From Vicinamibacterales bacterium (GTDB lineage Bacteria; Acidobacteriota; Vicinamibacteria; Vicinamibacterales; UBA2999), in assembly GCA_030680175.1 (NCBI GenBank), contig JAUXWO010000010.1, positions 1 to 64,000 of the forward strand: a stretch of 64,000 nt of DNA. Reading direction: 5' to 3'. Below the pieces are notes generated by a model. It had not been told where the DNA came from. It saw only the letters and a program-made list of their open reading frames with translations, and searched no databases. The position numbers and the translations under genes were made by a program. Below are positions 17,119 to 25,940 of this stretch, piece by piece. Position 1 is the first letter of the stretch; each line of letters opens with the position of its first letter.

Positions 17119-18300
17119 CTACCGCACCCGTCCCCTCAGGACGTCGCCGCCTCTCGATCCGGTGCCAATCCAGATGGTGCCGTCCGGCGCCTGCGCGATC
17201 GCCCAGCAGACGATGTTCGCGCCCGTGTCCCCGGTGGCGTGCCACGTGTCTCCGTCGTCGGGGCTGAGGAAGAGATCCCCGGTGGTGTTGCCGGTGCCCA
17301 CGAGGATCGTGCCGTCCGGCAGCTCGTGAACGGCATAGACGCGCGTGGCGTCGAACTCCCTCGGCTGCGGGGGATCACCGAAGTTCTTGACGCCCTTCGG
17401 CACGTGCGTCGTCTTCGTCCAGGTCTGGCCGCGATCGCGCGACCGATAGAACTCGCCCCGGAGGCCGCTGCCGGCGAGCACCGTGCCATCGCGCTTGACG
17501 AGCAGCCGGTACACCTTGTTCGCGCCGTCCAGCCGGCCCGATTCGGTCCACGTCTGCCCGCCGTCGTCGCTGTAGTACACATGCCCCTGCCCGGCCGCGT
17601 CCGCATCATCGTGCTCGGCCGATTCGGCCGTGGCCGCGTACAGGCGCCCGTGGGCGTCGAGGGCCAGCGCGAGCGCGCCGAGCCCCGGCAGCGGCGCCAG
17701 TTCGTCGAGCGTGCGGCAGCCGTCCGTGGAGCGAAGGACCGCGGGGTTCGACCGGGCCGGGTCATGGCGCAGCGAGTCCACCGCCACGTAGACGACGCCG
17801 CTGTCGTCGAGCGCGAGGTCCCACACCGCGTCAGCGGTCACCGACGGCAGGCGCACGCTGCCTGCGGCGTCCCCGCACGTCTCCCACTGCGCCTCCCGTG
17901 TCACCGTGCCCGGATGCAGCCGGACCAGCGGCGATCGACCGGGATCGGAGGATCCGCCGAAGAGGACCGTCCCGTCGGGAAGCGCCAGCATGGATCGCAC
18001 CTGTCGCAGTCCCGGCACCGCGGTCGTTCTCCACGTCCGCCCCTCGTCGCTCGACGTCGCGAGCTGCGCGGTCTCGGCCTCGCCGTAGAACGCCGCCCAG
18101 ACGGTGCGACCGTCGTCGCGCAGGAGCAGATCGGTGACGTGCTCGACGTCGCCACCCACGCCACGCCAGAAGTCGACGCTGGACCAGGTGATTGCGGCCG
18201 GTGTCCGCGGCTGCGCCTCGCCGTCGCTGGTGAGGCCGAGCACGGCGAGGGCGAGGCCCGCCGCCGTGGCGGCGAGATGACGAGTGAGAGCGATGGTCAT
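17119..18300 (-). CDS. Secreted Asp-box (BNR/sialidase-like) beta-propeller protein
   Basis: A 393-residue protein with an N-terminal signal peptide (MTIALTRHLAATAAGLALAV) and at least four Asp-box motifs of the form S-x-D-x-G-x-T-W (SSDEGRTW, YSDDGGQTW, SRDRGQTW, SPDDGDTW). This indicates a BNR-type propeller like those of sialidases and photosystem assembly or xyloglucanase proteins. No sialidase FRIP arginine motif was seen, so enzymatic activity is doubtful. An ATG at 18300 preceded by ACAGGAC gives a reasonable ribosome-binding site. It is divergent from the TonB receptor, which suggests shared control. Confidence 0.78.
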   Translation of the reverse strand: MTIALTRHLAATAAGLALAVLGLTSDGEAQPRTPAAITWSSVDFWRGVGGDVEHVTDLLLRDDGRTVWAAFYGEAETAQLATSSDEGRTWRTTAVPGLRQVRSMLALPDGTVLFGGSSDPGRSPLVRLHPGTVTREAQWETCGDAAGSVRLPSVTADAVWDLALDDSGVVYVAVDSLRHDPARSNPAVLRSTDGCRTLDELAPLPGLGALALALDAHGRLYAATAESAEHDDADAAGQGHVYYSDDGGQTWTESGRLDGANKVYRLLVKRDGTVLAGSGLRGEFYRSRDRGQTWTKTTHVPKGVKNFGDPPQPREFDATRVYAVHELPDGTILVGTGNTTGDLFLSPDDGDTWHATGDTGANIVCWAIAQAPDGTIWIGTGSRGGDVLRGRVR

Positions 18301-18504
18301 GTCCTGTTGGACCGGACCGACGGCCGGAACGTGACATCGCACGTGCCGCGCGCTCGAGTGCCTCACTGTCTCATGGCAGCCGATTGCACGTGCGTCACAC
18401 ACGCAAACTCTCAGGTCGTTGTGCCGTCGTTGCTGAATGGTGACGCGACTGTTACCTGCCCGGGCATCAATAGCGTGACGGTCACTGATGACCGAGGAGG
18501 CGAC
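18301..18504 (+). promoter_or_regulatory. Divergent regulatory region upstream of the TonB receptor operon
   Basis: This 204-bp gap separates the Asp-box gene from the receptor operon. Near 18476-18486 is the palindrome GTGAC-G-GTCAC, overlapped by CGGTCA-CTGA-TGACCG, a possible operator. A canonical GAGGAGG ribosome-binding site lies 5 nt before the receptor ATG at 18505, the strongest in the window. No -35/-10 pair is convincing. Confidence 0.35.
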
Positions 18505-21399
18505 ATGAAGGTCTTGCGGGTACTGGCAGTTCTGGGAGTGGCCATCGGATCGTGGGCGGCACCTGGCCTCGCGCGCGCGCAGGGGCAGGCGATCGACGGC
18601 ATCATCGAAGGCGTGGTCCGGCAACAGGAGATGGGGGCCGCGGTGTCTGGGGCCACCGTGCGGGCGTTCAACGCCGGCAACGGGTACGAGCGGACCGTGC
18701 AGACGGATGCATCGGGCCGCTACGGGATGCCCCTGATGCCGCCTGGCGAATACATCGTCTTCGTCGAGGCCGCCACGTTTGCCTCGATGAGCCAGACCGG
18801 CCTGCAGCTCAGGGCCGGGCAGGTCATGCGGGTGGAGTTCGCGCTGCCGCTGGCGAGCTTCGCGGAGTCCGTGCAGGTGACCGCGGACCTGCCGGCCATC
18901 GAAGCCGGCCGGACGGTCCAGGCCAACACCTACGACGAGCGCACGGTGCGGGCCGTTCCCACCATCGGCCGCAGCATCCTGGATTTCTTCGTGCTCCAGC
19001 CTGGCGTGAACGCGCGTCCGCTGTCGACGGGCGGGTCCGGCACCGGCACGCCGACGACGGTGTACGGCGGGCTTGGCCTCCGGCAGATGAACGTGGACGG
19101 CGTGTCGAACAATCTGCAGGGCGGCGCGCGGAACCTGGTGATCAGCCAGGAGGCGATCCAGGAATTCCAGACCGTCACCAACTACTCTGCGGAGTTCGGC
19201 CGGGTCGCCGGCGGGCTCCAGAACGCCTTCACGAGGTCTGGCGGCAATACGCTGCGGGGCTCCGCGTATCTCTTCACGCGCCAGGACTGGCTCAGCGCGC
19301 GGCCGTTCCTGCTCGCGCCGACGGCGCCGAAGCCGGAGTTCCAGCGCTACAACTACGGCGGCACGGTCGGCGGGCCGCTCGTGCGCGACCAGTCGTTTTA
19401 CTTCGTGAGCTACGAGCGCTGGTCGCAGGACCTCCCGCAGATCCTGACGGTCACCCCGCAGAACGCGGCGCTGCTCGGCATCCCGTCGGACAGCATCGGC
19501 GCGCAGACGTCGACCTTTCGCGCGCACACCGTGACGGCACGCAACGACACGCAGCTCAGCCCGAATCACCGCCTGTCGTTCCGCTTCAACTACTACTACG
19601 ACCGCGAGTCGCCGCTCGGCGGCGGGCTCGTGTCGCGCGAGGTGCTCGCACGGTTCGATGAGAACCCGTACTCGTACACCGCCCAGCTCGTGTCCGTGCT
19701 GCGCCCCAACCTCGTCAACGAGGCGCGCTTCCTGTACGCCGCGCGCGGGATCGAGAATGGCGTCTCGGCGGACCCGAACGCCCCGAATATCAACATCAGC
19801 GGCGTGGCGAGCTTCAACGGCAACGCCAATGGCAACCGGGTGACCAACGAGCGGGGCATCCACATCATCAACAACCTCACGTGGACGACCGGGCGGCACC
19901 AGATCAAGGCGGGCATCGACCTGCTGCCCGTGAGCTTCAAGGAGCGCACGACCAACATCAATGGGTCGTTCGTGTTCGGCGGCCTGCCGGCAGTGGCGGG
20001 GGTGCGCGGCGCGGTGTCGGCCCTCGAGCAGTTCCAGTTCGCGGAACGCGGCCTCCTGGATCCATCCACCGGACGCCCGTACTCGTACTCGCGGTTCACG
20101 CAGTCGGTGGGTGCGGAGTTCTTCGAAGCGAGCACCTTCAACCAGGGCTACTTCGTGCAGGACGACTTCCGCGTGAGCGACCGGCTCAAGCTGAACCTCG
20201 GGCTGCGGTACGAGAACTTCGGCCGGCCCGAGGCCAACCTCAACCCGGACCTGCCCGCCACCGGCAGCTTCCCGGCGGACAACAACAACTGGGCGCCCCG
20301 CATCGGCCTCGCCTTCGACCCGAGTGGCGACGGGCGCACCGTGATCCGCGCCGGCGCCGGCGTCTACTACAACGTGGTCGTGTCGCAGACTTACAACAAC
20401 CTGCTGCGGAGCAATGGGCGCGACGTGATCAACGTCAACGTGACGCCGACCCAGCCTGGCGCGCCGGCCTTCACGCGCGGCCGGGTGACCCCCCCCACGG
20501 GCGTGTCGGTGATCTCCGATGTCCGCTACATGGCCGAGGATTTCCAGGACATCCGCGTGGCGAGCTGGTTCGCCACCGTCGAGCGCGAGGTCGCCCCCGC
20601 GCTGGCCGCGTCGGTCACGTACCAGGGCAACCAGGCGCGGAATCTGCCGGTGGCGCTCAACGTGAACCTGGCCGAGAATGGGACGCTTCCCGACGGACGG
20701 CGGCGCTGGTCCACGCAGAACCGGCCGGATCCGCGCTACGGCAACATCTTCGTCTCCAGCTCCGTCGGCGAGCAGGACTACCACGGGCTCGTGACGATGC
20801 TGACGAAGCGCTTCTCGCGGGGCTACTCGTTCCAGCTCTCGCACCACCTGTCGAAGGCCGAAGGGGCGGCGTTCGTGGACGACTTCATCGGCTTCGGCGT
20901 CTTCACCTCGCCGTCCGATCCGCTGGACGTCGAGGTGGACCGCGGCCCCTCCGACTTCGACATGCGCCAGCGGCTGACGCTGACGGCGGTGGCCGAGCCG
21001 CGCGTGCCTGGCCTGACCGGCGTCGCCGGGGCGATCGTCAATGGCTGGCAGCTCTCGTCGCGCCTGATCGCCTCCGACGGCTTCGCCTTCACCGCCACGA
21101 CGGGGCAGGACACCAACGGCGACACGGTCTTCAACGACCGCCCGTCGGGCCAGAGCCGCAACAGCTACGTGCTGCCGGGCTACCTGACGTTCGATCTGCG
21201 GTTGTCGCGGACGATCGACCTCGGCGCCGGGCGCCGGGCGGAGCTCATCGCCGAGGGCTTCAACATGACGAACCGGCTGAACCCGACGAACGTGAATCGT
21301 GTCTGGGGGCCGAACCCCGCCGCGAACGCGACGTTCGAGCAGGTGACCTCCGCGGAGAGCGCGCGCCAGTTCCAGCTGGCGCTGCGCGTGAGCTTCTAG
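18505..21399 (+). CDS. TonB-dependent outer-membrane receptor with carboxypeptidase regulatory-like domain
   Basis: A 964-residue outer-membrane protein of the Oar/carboxypeptidase-regulatory type common in Acidobacteriota. It has a signal peptide (MKVLRVLAVLGVAIGSWAAP), a regulatory-like beta domain (about 32-115, GIIEGVVRQQEMGAAVSGATV), a plug domain (about 120-260) and a large beta-barrel ending in the Phe-terminal signature FQLALRVSF. It probably imports a bulky substrate with TonB energy. The ATG at 18505 has a strong GAGGAGG site. The next two genes encode a phosphodiesterase and a phosphoesterase, pointing to phosphorus-containing or nucleotide-like substrates. A divergent regulatory gap separates it from the Asp-box gene. 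Confidence 0.9.
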   Translation: MKVLRVLAVLGVAIGSWAAPGLARAQGQAIDGIIEGVVRQQEMGAAVSGATVRAFNAGNGYERTVQTDASGRYGMPLMPPGEYIVFVEAATFASMSQTGLQLRAGQVMRVEFALPLASFAESVQVTADLPAIEAGRTVQANTYDERTVRAVPTIGRSILDFFVLQPGVNARPLSTGGSGTGTPTTVYGGLGLRQMNVDGVSNNLQGGARNLVISQEAIQEFQTVTNYSAEFGRVAGGLQNAFTRSGGNTLRGSAYLFTRQDWLSARPFLLAPTAPKPEFQRYNYGGTVGGPLVRDQSFYFVSYERWSQDLPQILTVTPQNAALLGIPSDSIGAQTSTFRAHTVTARNDTQLSPNHRLSFRFNYYYDRESPLGGGLVSREVLARFDENPYSYTAQLVSVLRPNLVNEARFLYAARGIENGVSADPNAPNINISGVASFNGNANGNRVTNERGIHIINNLTWTTGRHQIKAGIDLLPVSFKERTTNINGSFVFGGLPAVAGVRGAVSALEQFQFAERGLLDPSTGRPYSYSRFTQSVGAEFFEASTFNQGYFVQDDFRVSDRLKLNLGLRYENFGRPEANLNPDLPATGSFPADNNNWAPRIGLAFDPSGDGRTVIRAGAGVYYNVVVSQTYNNLLRSNGRDVINVNVTPTQPGAPAFTRGRVTPPTGVSVISDVRYMAEDFQDIRVASWFATVEREVAPALAASVTYQGNQARNLPVALNVNLAENGTLPDGRRRWSTQNRPDPRYGNIFVSSSVGEQDYHGLVTMLTKRFSRGYSFQLSHHLSKAEGAAFVDDFIGFGVFTSPSDPLDVEVDRGPSDFDMRQRLTLTAVAEPRVPGLTGVAGAIVNGWQLSSRLIASDGFAFTATTGQDTNGDTVFNDRPSGQSRNSYVLPGYLTFDLRLSRTIDLGAGRRAELIAEGFNMTNRLNPTNVNRVWGPNPAANATFEQVTSAESARQFQLALRVSF

Positions 21400-21401
21400 T
21401 C

Positions 21402-22778
21402 ATGGGCACCTGCATGCGCCGGCTGCTTGCGGCGTCACTGCTGCTCACGGCCTCGACGCTGGCCTTCGGGCCGGCCGCGGCTCAGGAGCGAGTGGAGCCG
21501 CGCGTCATCCTCATCTCGATCGACGGCCTCATGCCGTCGAGCTACACCGATCCGGCGCTCGCCCCGTACACGCCCCACCTGCGCGCGCTCGCGCAGGGGG
21601 GCGTCTGGGCGGACGGGCTGATCGGCGTCCTGCCGTCGGTGACGTATCCGTCACACACGACGCTCATCACCGGTGTGGAGCCCGCGCGGCACGGCATCTA
21701 CGACAACCGCATCCTCGATCCCGAGGGGCGGTCAAACGGCGGCTGGTACTCCTACGCCGAGGCCATCAAGGTGCCCACCCTGCCCATGGCGGCACGCGCG
21801 CGCGGCCTGCGGGCGGGGGCGGTCACCTGGCCCGTCACGATCGGCATGGACCTCGACTATCTGGCGCCGGAGTACCTGGGGCCGCGGCACGAACAGAGCC
21901 TGTCCATGCTCGGCGCCCTGTCGGCGCCGCGGGGGCTGCTCTCGGCGGCCGCCATCGCGCGCGGCGCGCCATTCAGCTGGCCGCAGACGGATCGCGACCG
22001 CACCGACATCAGCACCTTCATCCTGAAGACCTACGACCCGCACGTGTTCCTGCTGCATCTGATCGAACTCGACAGCACACAGCACACGTACGGGCCAGGG
22101 TCGCCGGAGGCGCTGAAGATGCTGGCGAAGGTGGACGGCCACCTGGGGGAGATCATCGAGGCGGTCCGGATGTCCGGCCGCGCCGGAGTGACGACCATCG
22201 CCGTGGCCTCAGACCACGGGTTCCTGCCGGTGACGCAGATGGTGCAGCCGAACGCCGCGCTCAAGCAGGCCGGGCTCCTTCAGGTGAGCGAGACGGGCGC
22301 CGTGACGGACTGGCGTGCGTACTATCACGCGAGCGGCGGTGCCGGCTTCGTCTACGTCAAGGAGGCACGCGACCTGCCGGCGGTCGAGGCGCTCTTGACG
22401 TCGATCAAGGCCGACCCCGCGAACGGGATCCGCGAGATCTGGAATCGTGAGCAACTGGCGGCACGCGGGGCCCACCCGGAGGCGGCCTTCGGCCTTGACG
22501 TCCTCGACGGGTTCTATACCGGCGCGGGGCATGACGTCCTGGTGAAGCCGACGACGACGAAGGGCGGGCATGGCTTCGCCCCGGACCGGCCGGCACTGCA
22601 CGGCTCGCTGGTGATCGCCGGGGCGGGGGTGGCCCGCCGAGGCACCCTCGGGGTGGTGCGGATGACGCAGGTGGCGCCGACGCTGGCCGCGGTTCTGGAC
22701 GTCTCCCTGGCGCCAGATGCGGCCCAGCCCCTGCACCTCGGCACCGACCACCTGTCGTCTGGAAAGGAACCGCGATGA
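21402..22778 (+). CDS. Exported nucleotide pyrophosphatase/phosphodiesterase (NPP, alkaline phosphatase superfamily)
   Basis: A 458-residue exported hydrolase of the NPP branch, which cleaves phosphodiester or pyrophosphate bonds of nucleotides and related molecules with two zinc ions. A signal peptide (RRLLAASLLLTASTLAFGP) is followed by the metal Asp in ISIDGL, nucleophile Thr81 in VTYPSHTTL, LIELDSTQHTYGP, VASDHGFLPV and KGGHGFAPD, which together supply the two-metal site. The start may be the ATG at 21402 or at 21414. It lies 2 bp after the TonB receptor stop and overlaps the next gene by ATGA, so it is the middle gene of an operon. Confidence 0.88.
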   Translation: MGTCMRRLLAASLLLTASTLAFGPAAAQERVEPRVILISIDGLMPSSYTDPALAPYTPHLRALAQGGVWADGLIGVLPSVTYPSHTTLITGVEPARHGIYDNRILDPEGRSNGGWYSYAEAIKVPTLPMAARARGLRAGAVTWPVTIGMDLDYLAPEYLGPRHEQSLSMLGALSAPRGLLSAAAIARGAPFSWPQTDRDRTDISTFILKTYDPHVFLLHLIELDSTQHTYGPGSPEALKMLAKVDGHLGEIIEAVRMSGRAGVTTIAVASDHGFLPVTQMVQPNAALKQAGLLQVSETGAVTDWRAYYHASGGAGFVYVKEARDLPAVEALLTSIKADPANGIREIWNREQLAARGAHPEAAFGLDVLDGFYTGAGHDVLVKPTTTKGGHGFAPDRPALHGSLVIAGAGVARRGTLGVVRMTQVAPTLAAVLDVSLAPDAAQPLHLGTDHLSSGKEPR

Positions 22779-24745
22779 GCCGGTATGAGATCACGCGCCG
22801 TCAGTTCGGGGCCGTCTGGGCGGGTGCGCTGGGGCCTGCCCTCGTGGGCCGCACAGCCGTCCGGGCGTTCGAGGCCGCGATCGATGTGCGGGAGGCGCAG
22901 GCCTCCGGCGCCGTGGTGCGGGGCGTCGTGTTCGAGGACGTCAACCGGGACGGCATCCACCAGTCCGGCGAGCCAGGGGTCGGCGGCGTCCTGGTGTCCA
23001 ACGGCCTTGACGTCGTGCGCACCGACTCACGCGGCGCGTACACCCTGCCGGTGCGTGACGACATGTCGGTGTTCGTGATCAAGCCGTCCGGCTGGCGCAC
23101 ACCGATGGACAGTCGCCGTGTGCCCCAGTTCGCCTATCAGCACAAGCCGGCCGGGTCGGCCAACCCGCTGCGGTTCGGCGGACTGCCGCCCACCGGCCCT
23201 CTGCCGGCCGCGATCAACTTTCCGCTGGTCCGCGCCGACGAGCGCGGGCCGCTCCGCTGCGCCATCATCGGCGACAGCCAGACGTACTCGGGCACGGAGA
23301 TCGGGTTCTTCCGCGACAGCACGGTCGCCGACCTGCTGTCCGATGGCCCGGGCGCGTACGACTGCGTGCTCTACCTCGGGGATGTCGTTGGTGACGACCT
23401 CGGCCTGCTGCCGCGCGTGCTGGAGGTGGCGAGCGTCCTCGACGCGCCGCAGTACCTGGTTCACGGCAACCACGACTACGACTTCGACGCCGTCACGGAC
23501 GCCGACTCAGCGGACACCTGGCGCCGCCTCTTTGGTCCCAACTACTACGCCTTCGAGATGGGCCAGGCGCTCTTCGTCGTGCTCGACAACGTCTTCTTCC
23601 CCTGTGGCCCCGTCGAGGCGTCCTCACCGGGACGCACGGGGTGTGTCGATGACGACAACCCCGGCTACAACGGGCGCGTGCACGAGACGCAGATGCGCTG
23701 GCTCGCGAACCTGCTGGCAGAGGTGCCCCGCGACCGGCTGATCGTGCTCGCGCATCACATGCCGCTCGTGTCGTTCGTGGACGCCACGTCCCCGATCCAC
23801 CAGACCGACAACCTTCCGGAGATCCACCGGCTGCTCGAGGGCCGGCCGGCGCTGTCGCTGTCGGGCCACACCCACACGACCGAGAACCTGTCGCCGGGCG
23901 AGACGTACGCCGGCTGGCAGGAGGCGGTCGGCTGCGGTCCGCTGCCCTTCAGGCACATCGTCGCCGGCGCGGCATCAGGGTCGTGGTATCAGGGGGACCT
24001 TGGCCTGGATGGCACTCCCCTGGCGCTGCAGCGCCAGGGCGCGCCGAAGGGCTACCTCGTGGTCGATCTGGAAGGGGCGAACTACCGCGAGACCTACTAC
24101 GGAGCGAACGTCGGCCGGCAGAAGCAGATGTGGGTGTCGCTCTCCACGCCGGGCTTCCGCGCGTGGTATGACGCCATCGTCGGATGGAAGCACAGCGATC
24201 CGGCCCGGCGTGACCGCGTGCCCCCGGTCAACCAGAACGACCTGCCCGACATGAAGCTGCTGACCCCGGCGGATCTGGCCGGGGGGACGTTCCTGACGGT
24301 CAACGTGTGGCTGGGATCGCGCGAGACGCAGGTGACGGCCACGCTCGGGGGGACCCGGTTGACGCTCCAGCGCACACAGGAGGGCGACGGCGAGGCGGCG
24401 CGGGCGGGCGTGGACTACGCCGACCCGTTCTCGGCGCCGCGGCAGCTGCAGGTGGGACGCTTCGCGCTCGAGAGCCGATCGGGCGAGGCCCGGAACCAGG
24501 GCTTCGAGATCTTCCGCGGCCGGCAGAACGGCCCGGCGCCGCCGCAGCCGACGCCGGTCCTGTCCGATCGCTCGATGCATCTGTGGCGTGTGCGCCTGCC
24601 GGACACGCTGCCCGAAGGCGCGCACGTGGCGGCCGTGACCGTGGTGGACCGCCACGGCCGGACGTGGGTGGAGCGGCTGGCGTTCGAGGTGCGGGTGACG
24701 CGGCCGGCGCCGCACTGGCGTCACGAGCCCTGGCAGACCCGGTGA
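22775..24745 (+). CDS. Tat-exported calcineurin-like metallophosphoesterase
   Basis: A 656-residue phosphoesterase with a twin-arginine signal ([16 protein letters not shown]). An N-terminal Ig-like domain of the Cna-B/SdrD kind (about 45-115, [16 protein letters not shown]) precedes the calcineurin fold. Metal motifs are [27 protein letters not shown] and SGHTHT. A C-terminal beta-rich domain follows (about 420-650). It likely hydrolyses phosphomonoesters or cyclic phosphodiesters outside the cytoplasm. It is translationally coupled to the NPP gene (ATGA overlap), suggesting sequential attack on a phosphodiester. Substrate unknown. Confidence 0.87.
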   Translation: MSRYEITRRQFGAVWAGALGPALVGRTAVRAFEAAIDVREAQASGAVVRGVVFEDVNRDGIHQSGEPGVGGVLVSNGLDVVRTDSRGAYTLPVRDDMSVFVIKPSGWRTPMDSRRVPQFAYQHKPAGSANPLRFGGLPPTGPLPAAINFPLVRADERGPLRCAIIGDSQTYSGTEIGFFRDSTVADLLSDGPGAYDCVLYLGDVVGDDLGLLPRVLEVASVLDAPQYLVHGNHDYDFDAVTDADSADTWRRLFGPNYYAFEMGQALFVVLDNVFFPCGPVEASSPGRTGCVDDDNPGYNGRVHETQMRWLANLLAEVPRDRLIVLAHHMPLVSFVDATSPIHQTDNLPEIHRLLEGRPALSLSGHTHTTENLSPGETYAGWQEAVGCGPLPFRHIVAGAASGSWYQGDLGLDGTPLALQRQGAPKGYLVVDLEGANYRETYYGANVGRQKQMWVSLSTPGFRAWYDAIVGWKHSDPARRDRVPPVNQNDLPDMKLLTPADLAGGTFLTVNVWLGSRETQVTATLGGTRLTLQRTQEGDGEAARAGVDYADPFSAPRQLQVGRFALESRSGEARNQGFEIFRGRQNGPAPPQPTPVLSDRSMHLWRVRLPDTLPEGAHVAAVTVVDRHGRTWVERLAFEVRVTRPAPHWRHEPWQTR

Positions 24746-24789
24746 GCACGTCGGCCCCCGGTCCGGCCTTCACGCCGGACCGGGACCGC

Positions 24790-24942
24790 GTGCACTCTGT
24801 GCACCCCGTGCACCCCGTGCACCCCGTGCACCCCGTGCACCCCGTGCACCCCGTGCACCCCGTGCACCTTGTGCACCTTGTGCACCTTGTGCACCTTGTG
24901 CACCTTGTGCACCTTGTGCACCTTGTGCACAGGGTGCATCCT
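24790..24942. repeat. Array of seventeen 9-bp units (GTGCACNNN)
   Basis: Seventeen contiguous 9-mers lie between convergent genes: one GTGCACTCT, seven GTGCACCCC, seven GTGCACCTT, one GTGCACAGG and one GTGCATCCT. Each unit contains the palindrome GTGCAC, so the array can self-pair in many registers. It begins about 45 bp after the phosphoesterase stop and ends just before the stop of the minus-strand TPR gene. There are no spacers, so it is not a CRISPR. Confidence 0.9.
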
Positions 24943-24947
24943 GGCGC

Positions 24948-25892
24948 CTACCGCATCCGCGCCAGATCCGCTTCGGCGGCGATGTAGCCGAACGCGGACC
25001 ACGACCGGCCGGCCACGACGCGCTCGAAGATCTCGCGCGCCTTCGCCTGGTCGCCCGTCACGAGATACCAGTTGCCCACGCCGTAGCCCTGCGTCGCGAT
25101 CGTCAGGTCATCGGCCGTGGTCGTGTCGAGCAGGGCCTCCGGCGTCTCGATGCCCTTGTACATCAGCAGGCGGCGGTGGTACGACCCGTTCTCGACGATG
25201 TTCATCTCGGGCGTGATGCGCGCGAGGATCGCGTTGGCCTCGGCCTTGCGATCCAGGCGCATCAGCGTCATCCAGTACCAGTCGGCCGTGGCGACCAGCA
25301 GGTCGTCGTTGGTCGAGACCTTCATGCATTCCTCATACGCCCGCGCCGCCTGCTCGAAGTCTCCGTTCAGATAGTGCGCGAGGGCGAGGTGGTACCAGAC
25401 GTTGAACTGCAGCGTGCTGAGCGGCTGGTTGAGGGCGTTCGGCTGGCCGTCGGGCTCGATCTCGTCGGGCTGGCCCGCGAAGAGCGACGCCGCCTTCTCG
25501 AAGTCGGCGACGGCCGCGTCGAAGTTCCGCAGCGTGATGTGACGGTGGCCGCGATGGCGATAGACACGCGGGTCCTCGGGGAAGCGCGCCACGCCCTGGC
25601 TGAACGTCTCGAGCGCGTCGCGGTAGCGCCACAGGTACGCCTGCCGGCGGCCCAGCCAGATCAGCGCATCGACGCTGTCGGGGTTGGCCGCGTACTCGGC
25701 GTCGGCGGCCGCGAGATTGGCGTCGAGCTGATCCCGGTTCGGGAAGTCCGTCATGCGCACGAGCGGCGTCCCGAGCAGCGAGGTGGCTTCGACCTCGGTG
25801 GCGGGGGCCGCCTCCGGGGGGGCGGCGGGCTCGCTGCCACCACAGGCGGCCGTGGTGAACGCGAACAGCAGGACGGGAATCAGTCGGCGCAT
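24948..25892 (-). CDS. TPR lipoprotein
   Basis: A 314-residue predicted lipoprotein ([20 protein letters not shown], lipobox TAAC) with tetratricopeptide-like helical repeats from about 50 to 300 ([22 protein letters not shown], then further helices). It likely serves as a scaffold on the periplasmic face. Two adjacent ATGs occur at 25895 and 25892. The second is preferred because the AAAGGAG site is 5 nt before it but only 2 nt before the first. It is convergent with the phosphoesterase and separated from it by the 9-bp array. RmuC lies 48 bp upstream on the same strand. Confidence 0.8.
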   Translation of the reverse strand: MRRLIPVLLFAFTTAACGGSEPAAPPEAAPATEVEATSLLGTPLVRMTDFPNRDQLDANLAAADAEYAANPDSVDALIWLGRRQAYLWRYRDALETFSQGVARFPEDPRVYRHRGHRHITLRNFDAAVADFEKAASLFAGQPDEIEPDGQPNALNQPLSTLQFNVWYHLALAHYLNGDFEQAARAYEECMKVSTNDDLLVATADWYWMTLMRLDRKAEANAILARITPEMNIVENGSYHRRLLMYKGIETPEALLDTTTADDLTIATQGYGVGNWYLVTGDQAKAREIFERVVAGRSWSAFGYIAAEADLARMR

Positions 25893-25940
25893 CATCGCTC
25901 CTTTGTCTGGTGAGTACACGGGCCGGGCGCGGCCGCCCGG

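Noticed and set aside
17239-18504. The N-terminal part of a long plus-strand frame that reaches the TonB receptor
   Set aside because: It runs antisense to the Asp-box gene and has no domain. The strong ribosome-binding site and the signal peptide at 18505 set the true start.
18301-20847. A minus-strand frame extending the Asp-box gene deep into the TonB receptor
   Set aside because: It is antisense to the receptor, and the ATG at 18300 with an upstream ACAGGAC and signal peptide is a better start.
24790-24942. The GTGCAC array considered as a CRISPR
   Set aside because: Units are 9 bp and contiguous, with no spacers and no cas genes nearby.
24307-24987. A frame encoding many VHPVHP and VHLVHL units
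   Set aside because: It is the translation of the 9-bp intergenic array. It overlaps the phosphoesterase in another frame and has no credible start.
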